This document shows positions 44,272 to 52,784 of a DNA stretch of 64,000 nucleotides, piece by piece; within the stretch, counting starts at the first letter, position 1; each line of letters starts with the position of its first letter. The DNA lies in contig NZ_KE384378.1 in the NCBI RefSeq assembly GCF_000425445.1, positions 607,191 through 671,190 of the forward strand. Direction: 5' to 3'. The notes beneath the pieces are model-generated. The model worked only from the letters and a program-made list of their open reading frames with translations. It made no database searches and was not told the origin of the DNA. A program made the position numbers and the translations under genes. The DNA is from Flavobacterium denitrificans DSM 15936 (GTDB lineage Bacteria > Bacteroidota > Bacteroidia > Flavobacteriales > Flavobacteriaceae).

Positions 44272-46077
44272 ATGGCAGATACAATCGAAAAAAACGTGAC
44301 TCGTGGTGGTCAGTTTTTAGTTAAAGAAACAAAATGCGAAGACATCTTCACACCAGAAGATTTCTCGGAAGAGCAGTTAATGATGCGTGACTCTGTAAAA
44401 GAGTTCGTTGACAAAGAATTATGGGCACATAAAGATCGTTTTGAGAAAAAAGATTACGCTTACACAGAATCATCTATGCGTAAAGCGGGTGAACTAGGGC
44501 TTCTAGGAGTTGCAGTTCCAGAAGAATACGGCGGATTAGGAATGGGATTTGTTTCTACAATGTTGGTTTGTGACTACATTTCTGGAGCAACAGGTTCGTT
44601 CTCAACTGCTTTTGGTGCACATACAGGAATTGGAACTATGCCAATTACACTTTATGGTACTGAAGAACAAAAGAAAAAATACGTTCCGAAATTAGCTTCT
44701 GGAGAATGGTTTGGAGCTTATTGTTTGACTGAGCCAGGCGCAGGATCTGATGCTAACTCAGGAAAAACAAAAGCTGTTTTATCTGAAGATGGAAAATACT
44801 ACTCTATCACAGGACAAAAAATGTGGATTTCGAATGCAGGTTTCTGTAGCGTTTTCATCGTTTTTGCTCGTATTGGAGATGATAAAAATATTACAGGTTT
44901 CATTGTAGAAAACGATCCTTCAAACGGAATTTCTATGAATGAAGAAGAGCATAAATTAGGAATCCGTGCTTCTTCTACTCGTCAGGTTTTCTTCAACGAA
45001 ACAAAAGTTCCGGTTGAAAACATGTTATCTGAAAGAGGAAACGGTTTCAAAATCGCAATGAACGCTTTGAACGTTGGTCGTATTAAATTGGCAGCTGCTT
45101 GTTTAGATGCTCAAAGAAGAGTTACTTCTGGAGCCGTAAAGTATGCTAACGAAAGAATTCAGTTCAACACTTCTATTTCATCTTTTGGTGCTATCCGTTC
45201 TAAATTAGCTGAAATGGCAACGAATGCTTACGCTGGAGAAAGTGCTTCTTACCGTGCTGCAAAAGATATCGAAGACAGAATCGCTGCTCGTGAAGCAGAA
45301 GGAACTTCTCATCAAGAAGCAGAATTAAAAGGTGTTGAAGAATATGCTATCGAGTGTTCTATCTTGAAAGTAGCAGTTTCTGAAGACGTTCAAAACTGTT
45401 CTGACGAAGGTATTCAAGTTTTCGGTGGAATGGGATTCTCTGAAGATACTCCAATGGAAAGTGCTTGGAGAGATGCTCGCATTGCTAGAATCTATGAAGG
45501 AACAAACGAAATCAACAGAATGCTTTCTGTAGGTATGTTGATCAAAAAAGCAATGAAAGGACACGTTGATTTACTTGGACCAGCAATGAAAGTTCAAGAA
45601 GAATTAATGGGTATTCCCTCTTTTGATACTCCAGATTTCTCTGAATTATTCTCAGAAGAAAAAGTAATCGTGGCTAACTTGAAAAAAGTTTTCTTAATGG
45701 TTGCCGGAAGCGCTGTTCAAAAATACGGTCCAGATTTAGATTCTCACCAACAATTATTAATGGCTGCTGCTGATATCTTAATCGAAATCTATATGGCAGA
45801 GAGCACAATCTTGAGAACTGAAAAATTAGCAAAATCTCAAGGTGAAGATAAAGTACAAGAACAAATTGCAATGGCAAAATTATACTTGTACAAAGCAGTT
45901 GACATTGTAAACTTAAGAGGAAAAGAAGGAATCGCTTCATTCTCTGAAGGTGACGAACAACGTATGATGTTAATGGGATTAAAGCGTTTTACAAAATATA
46001 CTAATCTTCCAAACGTAGTTGCGTTGAGAGAAAAAATTGCAGAAAAATTAGTTGCAGAGAACAGTTACTGCTTCTAA
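44272..46077 (+). CDS. Acyl-CoA dehydrogenase (long, ACAD9/VLCAD-like form)
   Basis: FAD enzyme for the first dehydrogenation of beta-oxidation. The 601-residue protein has the core domains in residues 1-430: GLLGVAVPEEYGGLGM, YCLTEPGAGSDANS, GQKMWISNAGF and GMGFSEDTPMESAWRD, with the catalytic glutamate in IYEGTNEINR. An extra helical C-terminal domain of about 150 residues follows, as in very-long-chain enzymes. I use the ATG at 44272; the open frame reaches further upstream only through a TTG. It is the last gene of the locus and ends at a strong terminator. Confidence 0.95.
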   Translation: MADTIEKNVTRGGQFLVKETKCEDIFTPEDFSEEQLMMRDSVKEFVDKELWAHKDRFEKKDYAYTESSMRKAGELGLLGVAVPEEYGGLGMGFVSTMLVCDYISGATGSFSTAFGAHTGIGTMPITLYGTEEQKKKYVPKLASGEWFGAYCLTEPGAGSDANSGKTKAVLSEDGKYYSITGQKMWISNAGFCSVFIVFARIGDDKNITGFIVENDPSNGISMNEEEHKLGIRASSTRQVFFNETKVPVENMLSERGNGFKIAMNALNVGRIKLAAACLDAQRRVTSGAVKYANERIQFNTSISSFGAIRSKLAEMATNAYAGESASYRAAKDIEDRIAAREAEGTSHQEAELKGVEEYAIECSILKVAVSEDVQNCSDEGIQVFGGMGFSEDTPMESAWRDARIARIYEGTNEINRMLSVGMLIKKAMKGHVDLLGPAMKVQEELMGIPSFDTPDFSELFSEEKVIVANLKKVFLMVAGSAVQKYGPDLDSHQQLLMAAADILIEIYMAESTILRTEKLAKSQGEDKVQEQIAMAKLYLYKAVDIVNLRGKEGIASFSEGDEQRMMLMGLKRFTKYTNLPNVVALREKIAEKLVAENSYCF

Positions 46078-46108
46078 TATAAAAATAGTTTTTAGCTTTT
46101 AATTTGTT

Positions 46109-46150
46109 TAAGCCCGCGCAAGTCCGAAACTGCGCGGGCTTATTTTTTTT
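46109..46150 (+). terminator. Terminator of the fad locus
   Basis: 12-bp stem TAAGCCCGCGCA / TGCGCGGGCTTA with a 10-nt loop and a T8 run. Confidence 0.93.
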
Positions 46151-46291
46151 CCATCTGAAAGACAGAACCTGAAAAACGCAATATTTTTGCAGTGATTTGC
46201 AAATAATTCGTTAAAATTCAAATTAAATCGTTTTAGTATAGTTAAATATTAAATACATTCCAGTATATTTAGCATTCTAAAAAACTAAAAT

Positions 46292-47383
46292 ATGAAACCA
46301 CTTAACCTAATTACAATTTTATTTTTTCTGGTGCTATCCACAAATTCATTTGCACAGAAAAACAAAAAACTGGATATTATCGCTTATTACACAGGCGATT
46401 CTAATCTTATTGACCAGTACGAAGTCAATAAATTGGACCAAATTATATTCAGTTTCTGCCACTTAAGAGATGGCAAATTAAGCGTTGATTCTCCAAAAGA
46501 TTCTTTAACGATTAAACATCTAGTAGCTTTAAAAGCAAAAAATCCGCAATTAAAAATTATTCTTTCGCTTGGCGGATGGGGTGGTTGCGAACCTTGTTCT
46601 GCTGCTTTTTCAACTGCTGAAGGCCGTGTAAAATTTGCAAAATCAGTAAAAGAAGTAAGTGATTACTTCAAAGTTGACGGATTAGATTTGGATTGGGAAT
46701 ATCCTTCGATAGAAGGTCTTCCAGGGCATTTATACCAAGCTGCAGATAAACCAAATTTTACTGATCTGTTGAAAAAATTACGTTCAACATTAGGAAAAAA
46801 ATACGAGCTAAGTTTTGCTGCGGGAGGTTTTCAAAAATGTTTGGATGAATCAATCGACTGGAAAGGTGTAGCACCATATGTAAATCGTATTAACATTATG
46901 AGCTACGATTTGGTAAACGGATATTCTAAAGTTACAGGCCATCATACTCCTCTATACAGCACTAATGCAAAAGAAGAGTCAACTGACAGAGCGGTTACTT
47001 ACTTATTAAAGCAAGGCGTTCCTGCAGAAAAATTAGTTATTGGCGGTGCATTTTACACGAGAACATGGAAAAATGTTGCGAATGTAAACAACGGATTATA
47101 TCAATCTGGAGAACACACCGACGGAACATCGTTTAAAGACTTCGAAAAGACTTACACCGAAGCGAATGGATGGAAATATTTCTGGGATGATAAAGCAAAA
47201 GCACCTTACTGGTACAACGAAAAAGACAAAAAATTTGCAACGGGCGACGATTTAGTTTCTATAAAAGCAAAAACTGAATATGCAAAATCTAAAAAATTAG
47301 GCGGAATCATGTTTTGGGAACTTCCATTGGATAAATTCCGTGACGGAATGGTGAATGCTATTTATGAAGTTAAAAACAAATAA
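46292..47383 (+). CDS. Secreted GH18 chitinase
   Basis: A 363-residue GH18-family enzyme with signal peptide (cleavage near TNSFAQ). The catalytic motif DGLDLDWEYP places the acid/base at E136; other GH18 features are LKIILSLGGWGGC, NRINIMSYDL and GGIMFWELPLD. It would hydrolyse beta-1,4 GlcNAc linkages in chitin outside the cell or in the periplasm. No carbohydrate-binding module or T9SS C-terminal domain is visible, so it is a single-domain enzyme. It has its own terminator and no chitin-utilisation neighbours. Confidence 0.94.
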   Translation: MKPLNLITILFFLVLSTNSFAQKNKKLDIIAYYTGDSNLIDQYEVNKLDQIIFSFCHLRDGKLSVDSPKDSLTIKHLVALKAKNPQLKIILSLGGWGGCEPCSAAFSTAEGRVKFAKSVKEVSDYFKVDGLDLDWEYPSIEGLPGHLYQAADKPNFTDLLKKLRSTLGKKYELSFAAGGFQKCLDESIDWKGVAPYVNRINIMSYDLVNGYSKVTGHHTPLYSTNAKEESTDRAVTYLLKQGVPAEKLVIGGAFYTRTWKNVANVNNGLYQSGEHTDGTSFKDFEKTYTEANGWKYFWDDKAKAPYWYNEKDKKFATGDDLVSIKAKTEYAKSKKLGGIMFWELPLDKFRDGMVNAIYEVKNK

Positions 47384-47390
47384 TTAAATT

Positions 47391-47431
47391 AAAAAACGGC
47401 AGTTTTCTCAAAAAGATAACTGCCGTTTTTT
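47391..47431. terminator. Bidirectional terminator between the chitinase and a convergent gene
   Basis: 14-bp stem AAAAAACGGCAGTT / AACTGCCGTTTTTT with a 13-nt loop and A/T runs on both sides. Confidence 0.88.
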
Positions 47432-47448
47432 TATGATAAAGTTCGTCT

Positions 47449-47934
47449 TTATTTCACTTTTGTCTTATCTAATTCACCAATAAACGGAATTGCTTCTAGA
47501 ATTTCTGCTTTAATAATGGTTTGCAAATAAACCTCAAGTTGGATAAACTTCGCTGCGTTTATTGAGCCAATTGCTTTCTTTGCTTCGTTATAAGTCTTTT
47601 CGTATAATTTCTCATAAGCAATATGGTTTTTTAAAGTTCCTTTTGCCAATTCATCTGCTTTTGCATCAGTCAAGGTTGCATAATTTGCTGAATAATCGTT
47701 AAGAAGTTGAAACTTTGTCTGACCAAGAGTCTTGCGTGCGGTTTCATATTTGTCATAAACTTTTGCAAATGCAGCAGATTGCGAATCAGATAAATTCATA
47801 TACTGTTTGACTAAATCACTTTTCGATTTTCCATAAACACTTTGCAAAACATCAACATCTTCTTTAAATGAAGACTGAGCATAAGATGAAAACGTTGCTA
47901 GAGCCATAATAAAAATAAGACTTAATTTTTTCAT
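47449..47934 (-). CDS. Secreted helical protein of unknown function
   Basis: A 161-residue protein with signal peptide (MKKLSLIFIMALATFSSYAQ). The mature part is helix-rich and charged (SDLVKQYMNLSDSQSAAFAKVYDKYETARK) and recalls Spy/CpxP-like or DUF-type periplasmic helical proteins, but there is no LTxxQ motif. The start at 47934 is chosen because it gives the signal peptide at the N-terminus; the frame opens 13 codons earlier. It shares its strand with the three genes upstream but a gap of about 80 bp separates it. Confidence 0.7.
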   Translation of the reverse strand: MKKLSLIFIMALATFSSYAQSSFKEDVDVLQSVYGKSKSDLVKQYMNLSDSQSAAFAKVYDKYETARKTLGQTKFQLLNDYSANYATLTDAKADELAKGTLKNHIAYEKLYEKTYNEAKKAIGSINAAKFIQLEVYLQTIIKAEILEAIPFIGELDKTKVK

Positions 47935-48013
47935 AGTTTTTGATTTTAAATTTGTTTCTAAATAATTATGCACATTAAAATTTTATTGTTTTTGAAGACA
48001 TTGCCCCCCTTGA

Positions 48014-48928
48014 TTAAAAAAAAGAATATTGATAAACTGCTGATAAAGCATAATAATCTAAACCATTATTAGTAAATGCCCCTGCATGATATTGAAATCG
48101 AATTGATTGCCCTTTTGCAATAGGTGTTGAAAATGTTCCTCCAATCCTCCAGTTATCAATCTGACTTGCTTCAGGAACACCGTCAATTATTGTTTTTCCA
48201 CCAAAAAACCACGTTGTATTAAAACCAAGCCACGTGTTGTTTTTAAAATAATAACTCGCATGTGCCTGCAAACTATACGTTGGTTTTTGTTCCATTTTTT
48301 TTCCTAAAAAATCATTATTATCAGTATAAAACCAAACTCCTCCGTATGCCTCCGCATATACATGAGCAAAGCGTTTCGAGATACCAATTTCAGGTTTTAC
48401 ACCCCAGCGGTTTGTGCCTATATTAACGCGTTTGTCTTCATAATATCTTCCTGTTGGAATTGAAGTCACCAAGCTAACCCCTAAAATTGTTTTTTGCTGA
48501 AAAGATCTAAACTCACTTTTATCAAGCGCAGGCGAACCCAATAAATTCACTCCAAATCGCACTTTTGTATCAGCAAAACCGGTTCTAGAACCTGTCAGTA
48601 AATCGCCGGCAACCAAAGCAGAGCCGTCCATAAAAGTAAACGGAACTGAAACTTGAATACGGGCAAGCTTATTCGCCAAACCAAAAGTCCTGACATAACT
48701 TGCTGCAACATTGTGGCTTTGAATTTTAAAATCGGAAATAGGTAATGATGGCTCTGTTACGACATTTCCATCCATAAATATGTAACCTAAAGCGGCTACA
48801 TTTAATTTTTTTGGCACATTGGCGTAAGCTCTTGGCTCTAAATCTTGGCTGTAACTTATAACTGAAAATAAAATCAATATTGCACAGAAGTATTTATTAG
48901 AGAAGGCGGAAAAGTATTTTTTTGGCAT
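48014..48928 (-). CDS. Outer-membrane porin-like protein (Phenol_MetA_deg-like)
   Basis: A 304-residue protein with signal peptide (cleavage near ISYSQ) and alternating beta strands ending in a C-terminal aromatic pattern (YYALSAVYQYSFF), as in outer-membrane barrels. Motifs such as PKKLNVAALGYIFMDGNVV and RIQVSVPFTFMDGSAL fit the MetA-pathway phenol-degradation-like transporter family. Substrate unknown. It is one of four same-strand genes for exported proteins (47.4-49.9 kb). Confidence 0.75.
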   Translation of the reverse strand: MPKKYFSAFSNKYFCAILILFSVISYSQDLEPRAYANVPKKLNVAALGYIFMDGNVVTEPSLPISDFKIQSHNVAASYVRTFGLANKLARIQVSVPFTFMDGSALVAGDLLTGSRTGFADTKVRFGVNLLGSPALDKSEFRSFQQKTILGVSLVTSIPTGRYYEDKRVNIGTNRWGVKPEIGISKRFAHVYAEAYGGVWFYTDNNDFLGKKMEQKPTYSLQAHASYYFKNNTWLGFNTTWFFGGKTIIDGVPEASQIDNWRIGGTFSTPIAKGQSIRFQYHAGAFTNNGLDYYALSAVYQYSFF

Positions 48929-48970
48929 AAATCCTAAAGAATTGGCGATACAATCAAGTTAAAACTCTTA

Positions 48971-49489
48971 CTATTTAATTTCAGTTTTAGGTGGATGTAT
49001 TTCACCATCATAAGAAATCGAGCCTCTATTATTACTAGTGACCGAAAGTGAAGCGCCTCCATTAGGAAATATTGTAAATAAAAGATCATACACATCATTT
49101 TGTCCTTTTACTGTAGACCTAACGATAATCTTTTTTTTACTTTTCTCAATTCTGGTATTCTCAGGAACACCTTCAAATTTAATACCCCCGTCTGTTCCTC
49201 CATAACCTACGTTGTAACCTCGTCCAAAAAACGGAAGATCACAAGTAGTCTTGGTTTCATTAAAATTCAAAAAATACGTATTGTAATCTAGATTCAAAAG
49301 TCTTCCTCCTTGGGGAGTTGCTTTTTGCGCTTCAAAAGCAAAATTTTTAGAATCAATTAAAGCTTCTATTTCTTTTTGTTTTTGCAGTTCACGTTCTGCT
49401 TTAAGCTCTTTTTTAGATTTTTCCTGTGCTAAGACAGAAAAACTTAAAAAGCAGGATAACACTAGTAAAATGGATAATTTAGGTGACAT
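48971..49489 (-). CDS. DUF4251 domain-containing exported protein
   Basis: A 172-residue protein with signal peptide (cleavage near SVLAQ), a short charged helix and then a beta-sheet domain of the DUF4251 type: ALIDSKNFAFEAQKATPQGGR, YNTYFLNFNETK, FFGRGYNVGY and FTIFPNGGASLSVTSNNRG. DUF4251 proteins are common in Bacteroidetes and are uncharacterised. Neighbours are also exported or lipoproteins. Confidence 0.85.
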   Translation of the reverse strand: MSPKLSILLVLSCFLSFSVLAQEKSKKELKAERELQKQKEIEALIDSKNFAFEAQKATPQGGRLLNLDYNTYFLNFNETKTTCDLPFFGRGYNVGYGGTDGGIKFEGVPENTRIEKSKKKIIVRSTVKGQNDVYDLLFTIFPNGGASLSVTSNNRGSISYDGEIHPPKTEIK

Positions 49490-49515
49490 AAAATATAAAT
49501 TTAATAGAGTTAATT

Positions 49516-49941
49516 TTATTTTTTGGTAAATCGCATCATGGCAATATCTCCTGAGATAAAATTTAAAGTTTTTCCGTCATCGGTAATATCATAAGATGTA
49601 ACTTTTTGAAGTGTACTCATAAAAAGCTGTTCGCCTTTCCCATCCATGCACATCATCTTTGTGACTGCCATTGGTTGTGTGAAATCAATTTTATTTCCGT
49701 CAACAACTAATTTTCCATTAAATGAATTACAGCTGTTGTTTCCAGAAACATGGCTTTCTTTTGTATTGAAATTGATTGTTGGTTTTTTATTTGGGTACAA
49801 ACCTTCAAAAGCTATTCGCGGGCCGGAAACATAATTAAGTTCCCAGTTTCCATCTAATTTAGAAACCTTATCTGTTTTTTGGCATTTGCAGGAAATCAGT
49901 ACAACACTTAAGAGTATAAGCGTAAAAAAATTCTTCGTCAT
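49516..49941 (-). CDS. META-domain lipoprotein (HslJ-like)
   Basis: A 141-residue lipoprotein with lipobox C18 (LISC). The mature domain is META/HslJ-like: LDGNWELNYVSG, INFNTKESHVSGNNSCNSFNG and FTQPMAVTKMMCMDGKGEQLF. In E. coli HslJ is a heat-shock outer-membrane protein linked to novobiocin resistance; the role here is unknown. It is probably tethered to the outer membrane facing the periplasm. Confidence 0.88.
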   Translation of the reverse strand: MTKNFFTLILLSVVLISCKCQKTDKVSKLDGNWELNYVSGPRIAFEGLYPNKKPTINFNTKESHVSGNNSCNSFNGKLVVDGNKIDFTQPMAVTKMMCMDGKGEQLFMSTLQKVTSYDITDDGKTLNFISGDIAMMRFTKK

Positions 49942-50154
49942 AACATTAAGTATTAAAAATTAATGAATTATAAAACGAGATTTGAGAAATTTTTCGTTAA
50001 AAACCTCTACGAATTTAAGCAATATTTTTTTGTTCTCAGTGTAAACCGGCATTAATTTACACTTAATAGTTTTAGATTTATTTAACTTTTAGAGGTAATT
50101 ATATCGGCATTTTTATGTTAAATTTACTTAATCTTTAATTTAAAAGCCTCACAT

Positions 50155-50682
50155 ATGAAAAAAGCAATTGTTTCTTTCGCTATAATTACAGCCTTAATTA
50201 TTGGCTGTAAGACCAATACAAAATCAAATGATGCCAAAACGTTGACTGTAAATTTGGAACCAAAAAGCAGCAGCAACGTTAGCGGAACTGCAACTTTTAC
50301 AGAGAAAAACGGAAAAGTTACCTTTGTTGCAAAAGTAGCCGGATTACAGCCTGGCGTTCACGCCATCCACATTCATGAAAAATCAGATTGTTCTTCAGCA
50401 GACGGAAGTTCTGCAGGTGGACACTGGAATCCAACTTTCAAAAAACATGGAAAATGGGGAGTTGGTGAATATCATAAAGGTGATATCGGAAACTTCACTG
50501 CAGATGCAAAAGGAAACGGAACCATTACTTTGACTACTGACGAATGGTGTGTTGGTTGTGGAGATGCAAACAAAGATGTGCTAGGAAAAGGTTTGATTGT
50601 ACATCAAGGAGCTGATGACTTTACGACACAACCTACTGGAAATGCAGGTGGTAGAGTTGCCTGCGCAGGAATCATCAAATAA
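50155..50682 (+). CDS. sodC: Cu/Zn superoxide dismutase lipoprotein
   Basis: Dismutates superoxide in the periplasm. A 175-residue lipoprotein with lipid-acceptor C18. All metal ligands are present: copper H72, H74, H90 and H150; zinc H90, H98, H107 and D110; the disulfide cysteines are C79 and C170. A typical eight-strand barrel length follows the anchor. Divergent from the META lipoprotein. It complements the oxyR/dps oxidative-stress pair at 55 kb. Confidence 0.95.
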   Translation: MKKAIVSFAIITALIIGCKTNTKSNDAKTLTVNLEPKSSSNVSGTATFTEKNGKVTFVAKVAGLQPGVHAIHIHEKSDCSSADGSSAGGHWNPTFKKHGKWGVGEYHKGDIGNFTADAKGNGTITLTTDEWCVGCGDANKDVLGKGLIVHQGADDFTTQPTGNAGGRVACAGIIK

Positions 50683-50693
50683 TAAAAAAACGC

Positions 50694-50730
50694 AATAACC
50701 ACTATTTTTTCACAAAATCTAGTGGTTATT
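50694..50730 (+). terminator. Weak terminator after sodC
   Basis: 10-bp stem AATAACCACT / AGTGGTTATT with a 17-nt loop, then TTCATTTTT. Confidence 0.5.
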
Positions 50731-50765
50731 TCATTTTTAATGAATCCTAAGACAAGAAAAAAAAT

Positions 50766-50773
50766 TAGCTTTG
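50766..50773 (+). promoter_or_regulatory. -7 box upstream of the LETM1-related gene
   Basis: TAGCTTTG fits TAnnTTTG, 19 bases before the ATG; no -33 TTG at correct spacing. Confidence 0.4.
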
Positions 50774-50792
50774 CATTTTCAAATTAAAGTTA

Positions 50793-51995
50793 ATGATCAA
50801 CGCATCGGCACCAGGCTGGATAGATAAGTTTTTTAGCGAACAAAAGTTTTCAGAAGCAATTCCTTTTGAAACTACTGACTCATTCTACTATAAAGTCAGA
50901 GAAACTGGATTTATCTATGGCCACATTATCTCAATAGATTCTCAAATCCCGATCCCCATAAAAGGCTGGTTTAAGACCGAAATTTCAAAAGTTGCGCTAC
51001 TAAACACCTTGTATCATGTTTTTTGTTTAGAAAAAAGAAATTCTGAACCCAATAATTTTATTTCCGAAGCTTTAAAATTCTACAAGCAAATGAATCCAGA
51101 AGGATTCAATTTGTTTAAAATTTTGCTTCCAAGGGACACTCCTTCTCTTTCATTAGAAAATATAATTGACCAAAGAGTCCAGACAAACGACAGTATTATC
51201 AGCAAAAACTTTTCGCATTTAGTTACAAATGCATTGTTGTTTATTGATGTATTAGCTTTTAGACAATATTTGGAACACGGTGCCATTCCTGAAAAATATT
51301 TAAAACGTATTGAGGAAACGGTTCTAGGAATTGTCGGACTTGCATTAAAAACAAAAACAGTCAAATCGCAACACGATGATTTATTGATAAAACTTTTTGA
51401 AGCATCAATTCGCTATTCTAAGTTTTCAAAAGTCACAGTTGAAACGTTAGAAACTTTGTCTCTGGATTATTTCAAAAACACTTTAGAACATTATTATTTG
51501 ATGGATATGGCCGGAATGGCTTTATGGAGCGATGGTGTTGTAGAAAATGAAGAAGCCTACTTTTTATATTCATTAGGATCAACAATGGGCGTTGATGACG
51601 ATTTTGTCACCAAAAGCATTGCTACGACAAACACCTTTATTACAACTCATAAAAAGAAAATCCCGTATTTCAATTATTCGAATCCGGTAAAACATTTTTA
51701 CGACCAAATGACGCACACGGTTGTAAAACTGATTATCAGAAACAAAAACCGATTGGTAAAAGAAATTGTTCAAAGCAAAGAATTAATGGTTTTGCTGGCT
51801 TATTCTACTACAAGAGATTTGGATGCCAAAGAAAAGAAAAAAGTCAAAAAGCAACTTTTGGATATCTGCAAAACGATTCCGTCACTCACAATCTTTTTGC
51901 TTCCGGGAGGCAGCTTGTTATTGCCAATTCTGATAAAGTTTATTCCAACAATGCTTCCGTCAGCTTTTAATGAAAATCTTGACGAAAACGAATAA
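50793..51995 (+). CDS. LETM1-related protein
   Basis: A 400-residue mostly helical protein without signal peptide. The C-terminal 60 residues (SLTIFLLPGGSLLLPILIKF and IPTMLPSAF) match the LETM1-like ribosome-binding-type motif; mitochondrial LETM1 affects cation exchange. Flavobacterial homologues are annotated as LETM1-related biofilm-associated proteins. The N-terminal 330 residues are of unknown fold with one likely membrane-association stretch at the end. Function inferred only. Confidence 0.82.
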   Translation: MINASAPGWIDKFFSEQKFSEAIPFETTDSFYYKVRETGFIYGHIISIDSQIPIPIKGWFKTEISKVALLNTLYHVFCLEKRNSEPNNFISEALKFYKQMNPEGFNLFKILLPRDTPSLSLENIIDQRVQTNDSIISKNFSHLVTNALLFIDVLAFRQYLEHGAIPEKYLKRIEETVLGIVGLALKTKTVKSQHDDLLIKLFEASIRYSKFSKVTVETLETLSLDYFKNTLEHYYLMDMAGMALWSDGVVENEEAYFLYSLGSTMGVDDDFVTKSIATTNTFITTHKKKIPYFNYSNPVKHFYDQMTHTVVKLIIRNKNRLVKEIVQSKELMVLLAYSTTRDLDAKEKKKVKKQLLDICKTIPSLTIFLLPGGSLLLPILIKFIPTMLPSAFNENLDENE

Positions 51996-52026
51996 AAAAA
52001 ATCGCCCTTGTGAGGCGATTTTTTAT
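51994..52026. terminator. Bidirectional terminator between convergent genes
   Basis: Stem AAAAATCGCC / GGCGATTTTT with a 7-nt loop, with T/A runs on both strands. Confidence 0.85.
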
Positions 52027-52032
52027 TTTCTA

Positions 52033-52668
52033 TTATAAATCTAATTGATAAACAGTATCAAGTTCATCATTTGAACTGATTGTAACATTCAAATCGGTTA
52101 CAAAACCAGAATTTAATCCGTAAACCCAACCGTGAAGCATCAAGTCTTGTCCATTTTTCCAAGCTCCCTGAACGATTGAAGTTTTAGCTAAATTATAAAC
52201 TTGTTCTTTAGCATTGATTTCAACAAAAGCATTAAAACGCTCTGTTTCATCTTCGATTGAATTCAAATATTTATCATGCAAACGGTATTCATCCTTAATA
52301 TGACGAATCCAGTTATCAATAATTCCAACTGATTGATTTCCCATTGCTGCTTTTACACCACCACATCCGTAATGTCCGCAAACAATAATATGTTTAATTT
52401 TCAAAACATTTACCGCGTAGTCTAGCACACTCAACATGTTCATATCAGAGTGAACAACCATATTGGCAATGTTTCTGTGAACAAAAACTTCACCTGGCTT
52501 TGCTCCTACAATTTCATTTGCAGGAACACGGCTATCAGAACATCCAATCCATAATAATGGCGGCTGTTGCCCTTTTGCAAGATCAGCAAAATAATTAGGA
52601 TCTTTTGCCAATGAAGTTTCAACCCACTTTTTATTATTTTCTAATAACTGCTCATAAAATTTTCTCAT
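52033..52668 (-). CDS. Beta-class carbonic anhydrase
   Basis: Interconverts CO2 and bicarbonate. The 211-residue protein has the zinc site C43-x-D45-x-R47 (GCSDSRVP), H99 and C102 (GHYGCGG). It lies 116 bp downstream of the SulP transporter on the same strand; such pairs in bacteria are often bicarbonate uptake systems. The symbol can is used for E. coli, but orthology is not established here. Confidence 0.96.
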   Translation of the reverse strand: MRKFYEQLLENNKKWVETSLAKDPNYFADLAKGQQPPLLWIGCSDSRVPANEIVGAKPGEVFVHRNIANMVVHSDMNMLSVLDYAVNVLKIKHIIVCGHYGCGGVKAAMGNQSVGIIDNWIRHIKDEYRLHDKYLNSIEDETERFNAFVEINAKEQVYNLAKTSIVQGAWKNGQDLMLHGWVYGLNSGFVTDLNVTISSNDELDTVYQLDL

Positions 52669-52784
52669 TTTCTTTATTTTTGAATAGTATTTCTAGTTGC
52701 TTTATATGCCAAAAAGTAATTATGTAAAGTTACCTATTTTTTGATGTTTCCTGCAATATTAAAAATACTTTAATTGGTTATTTG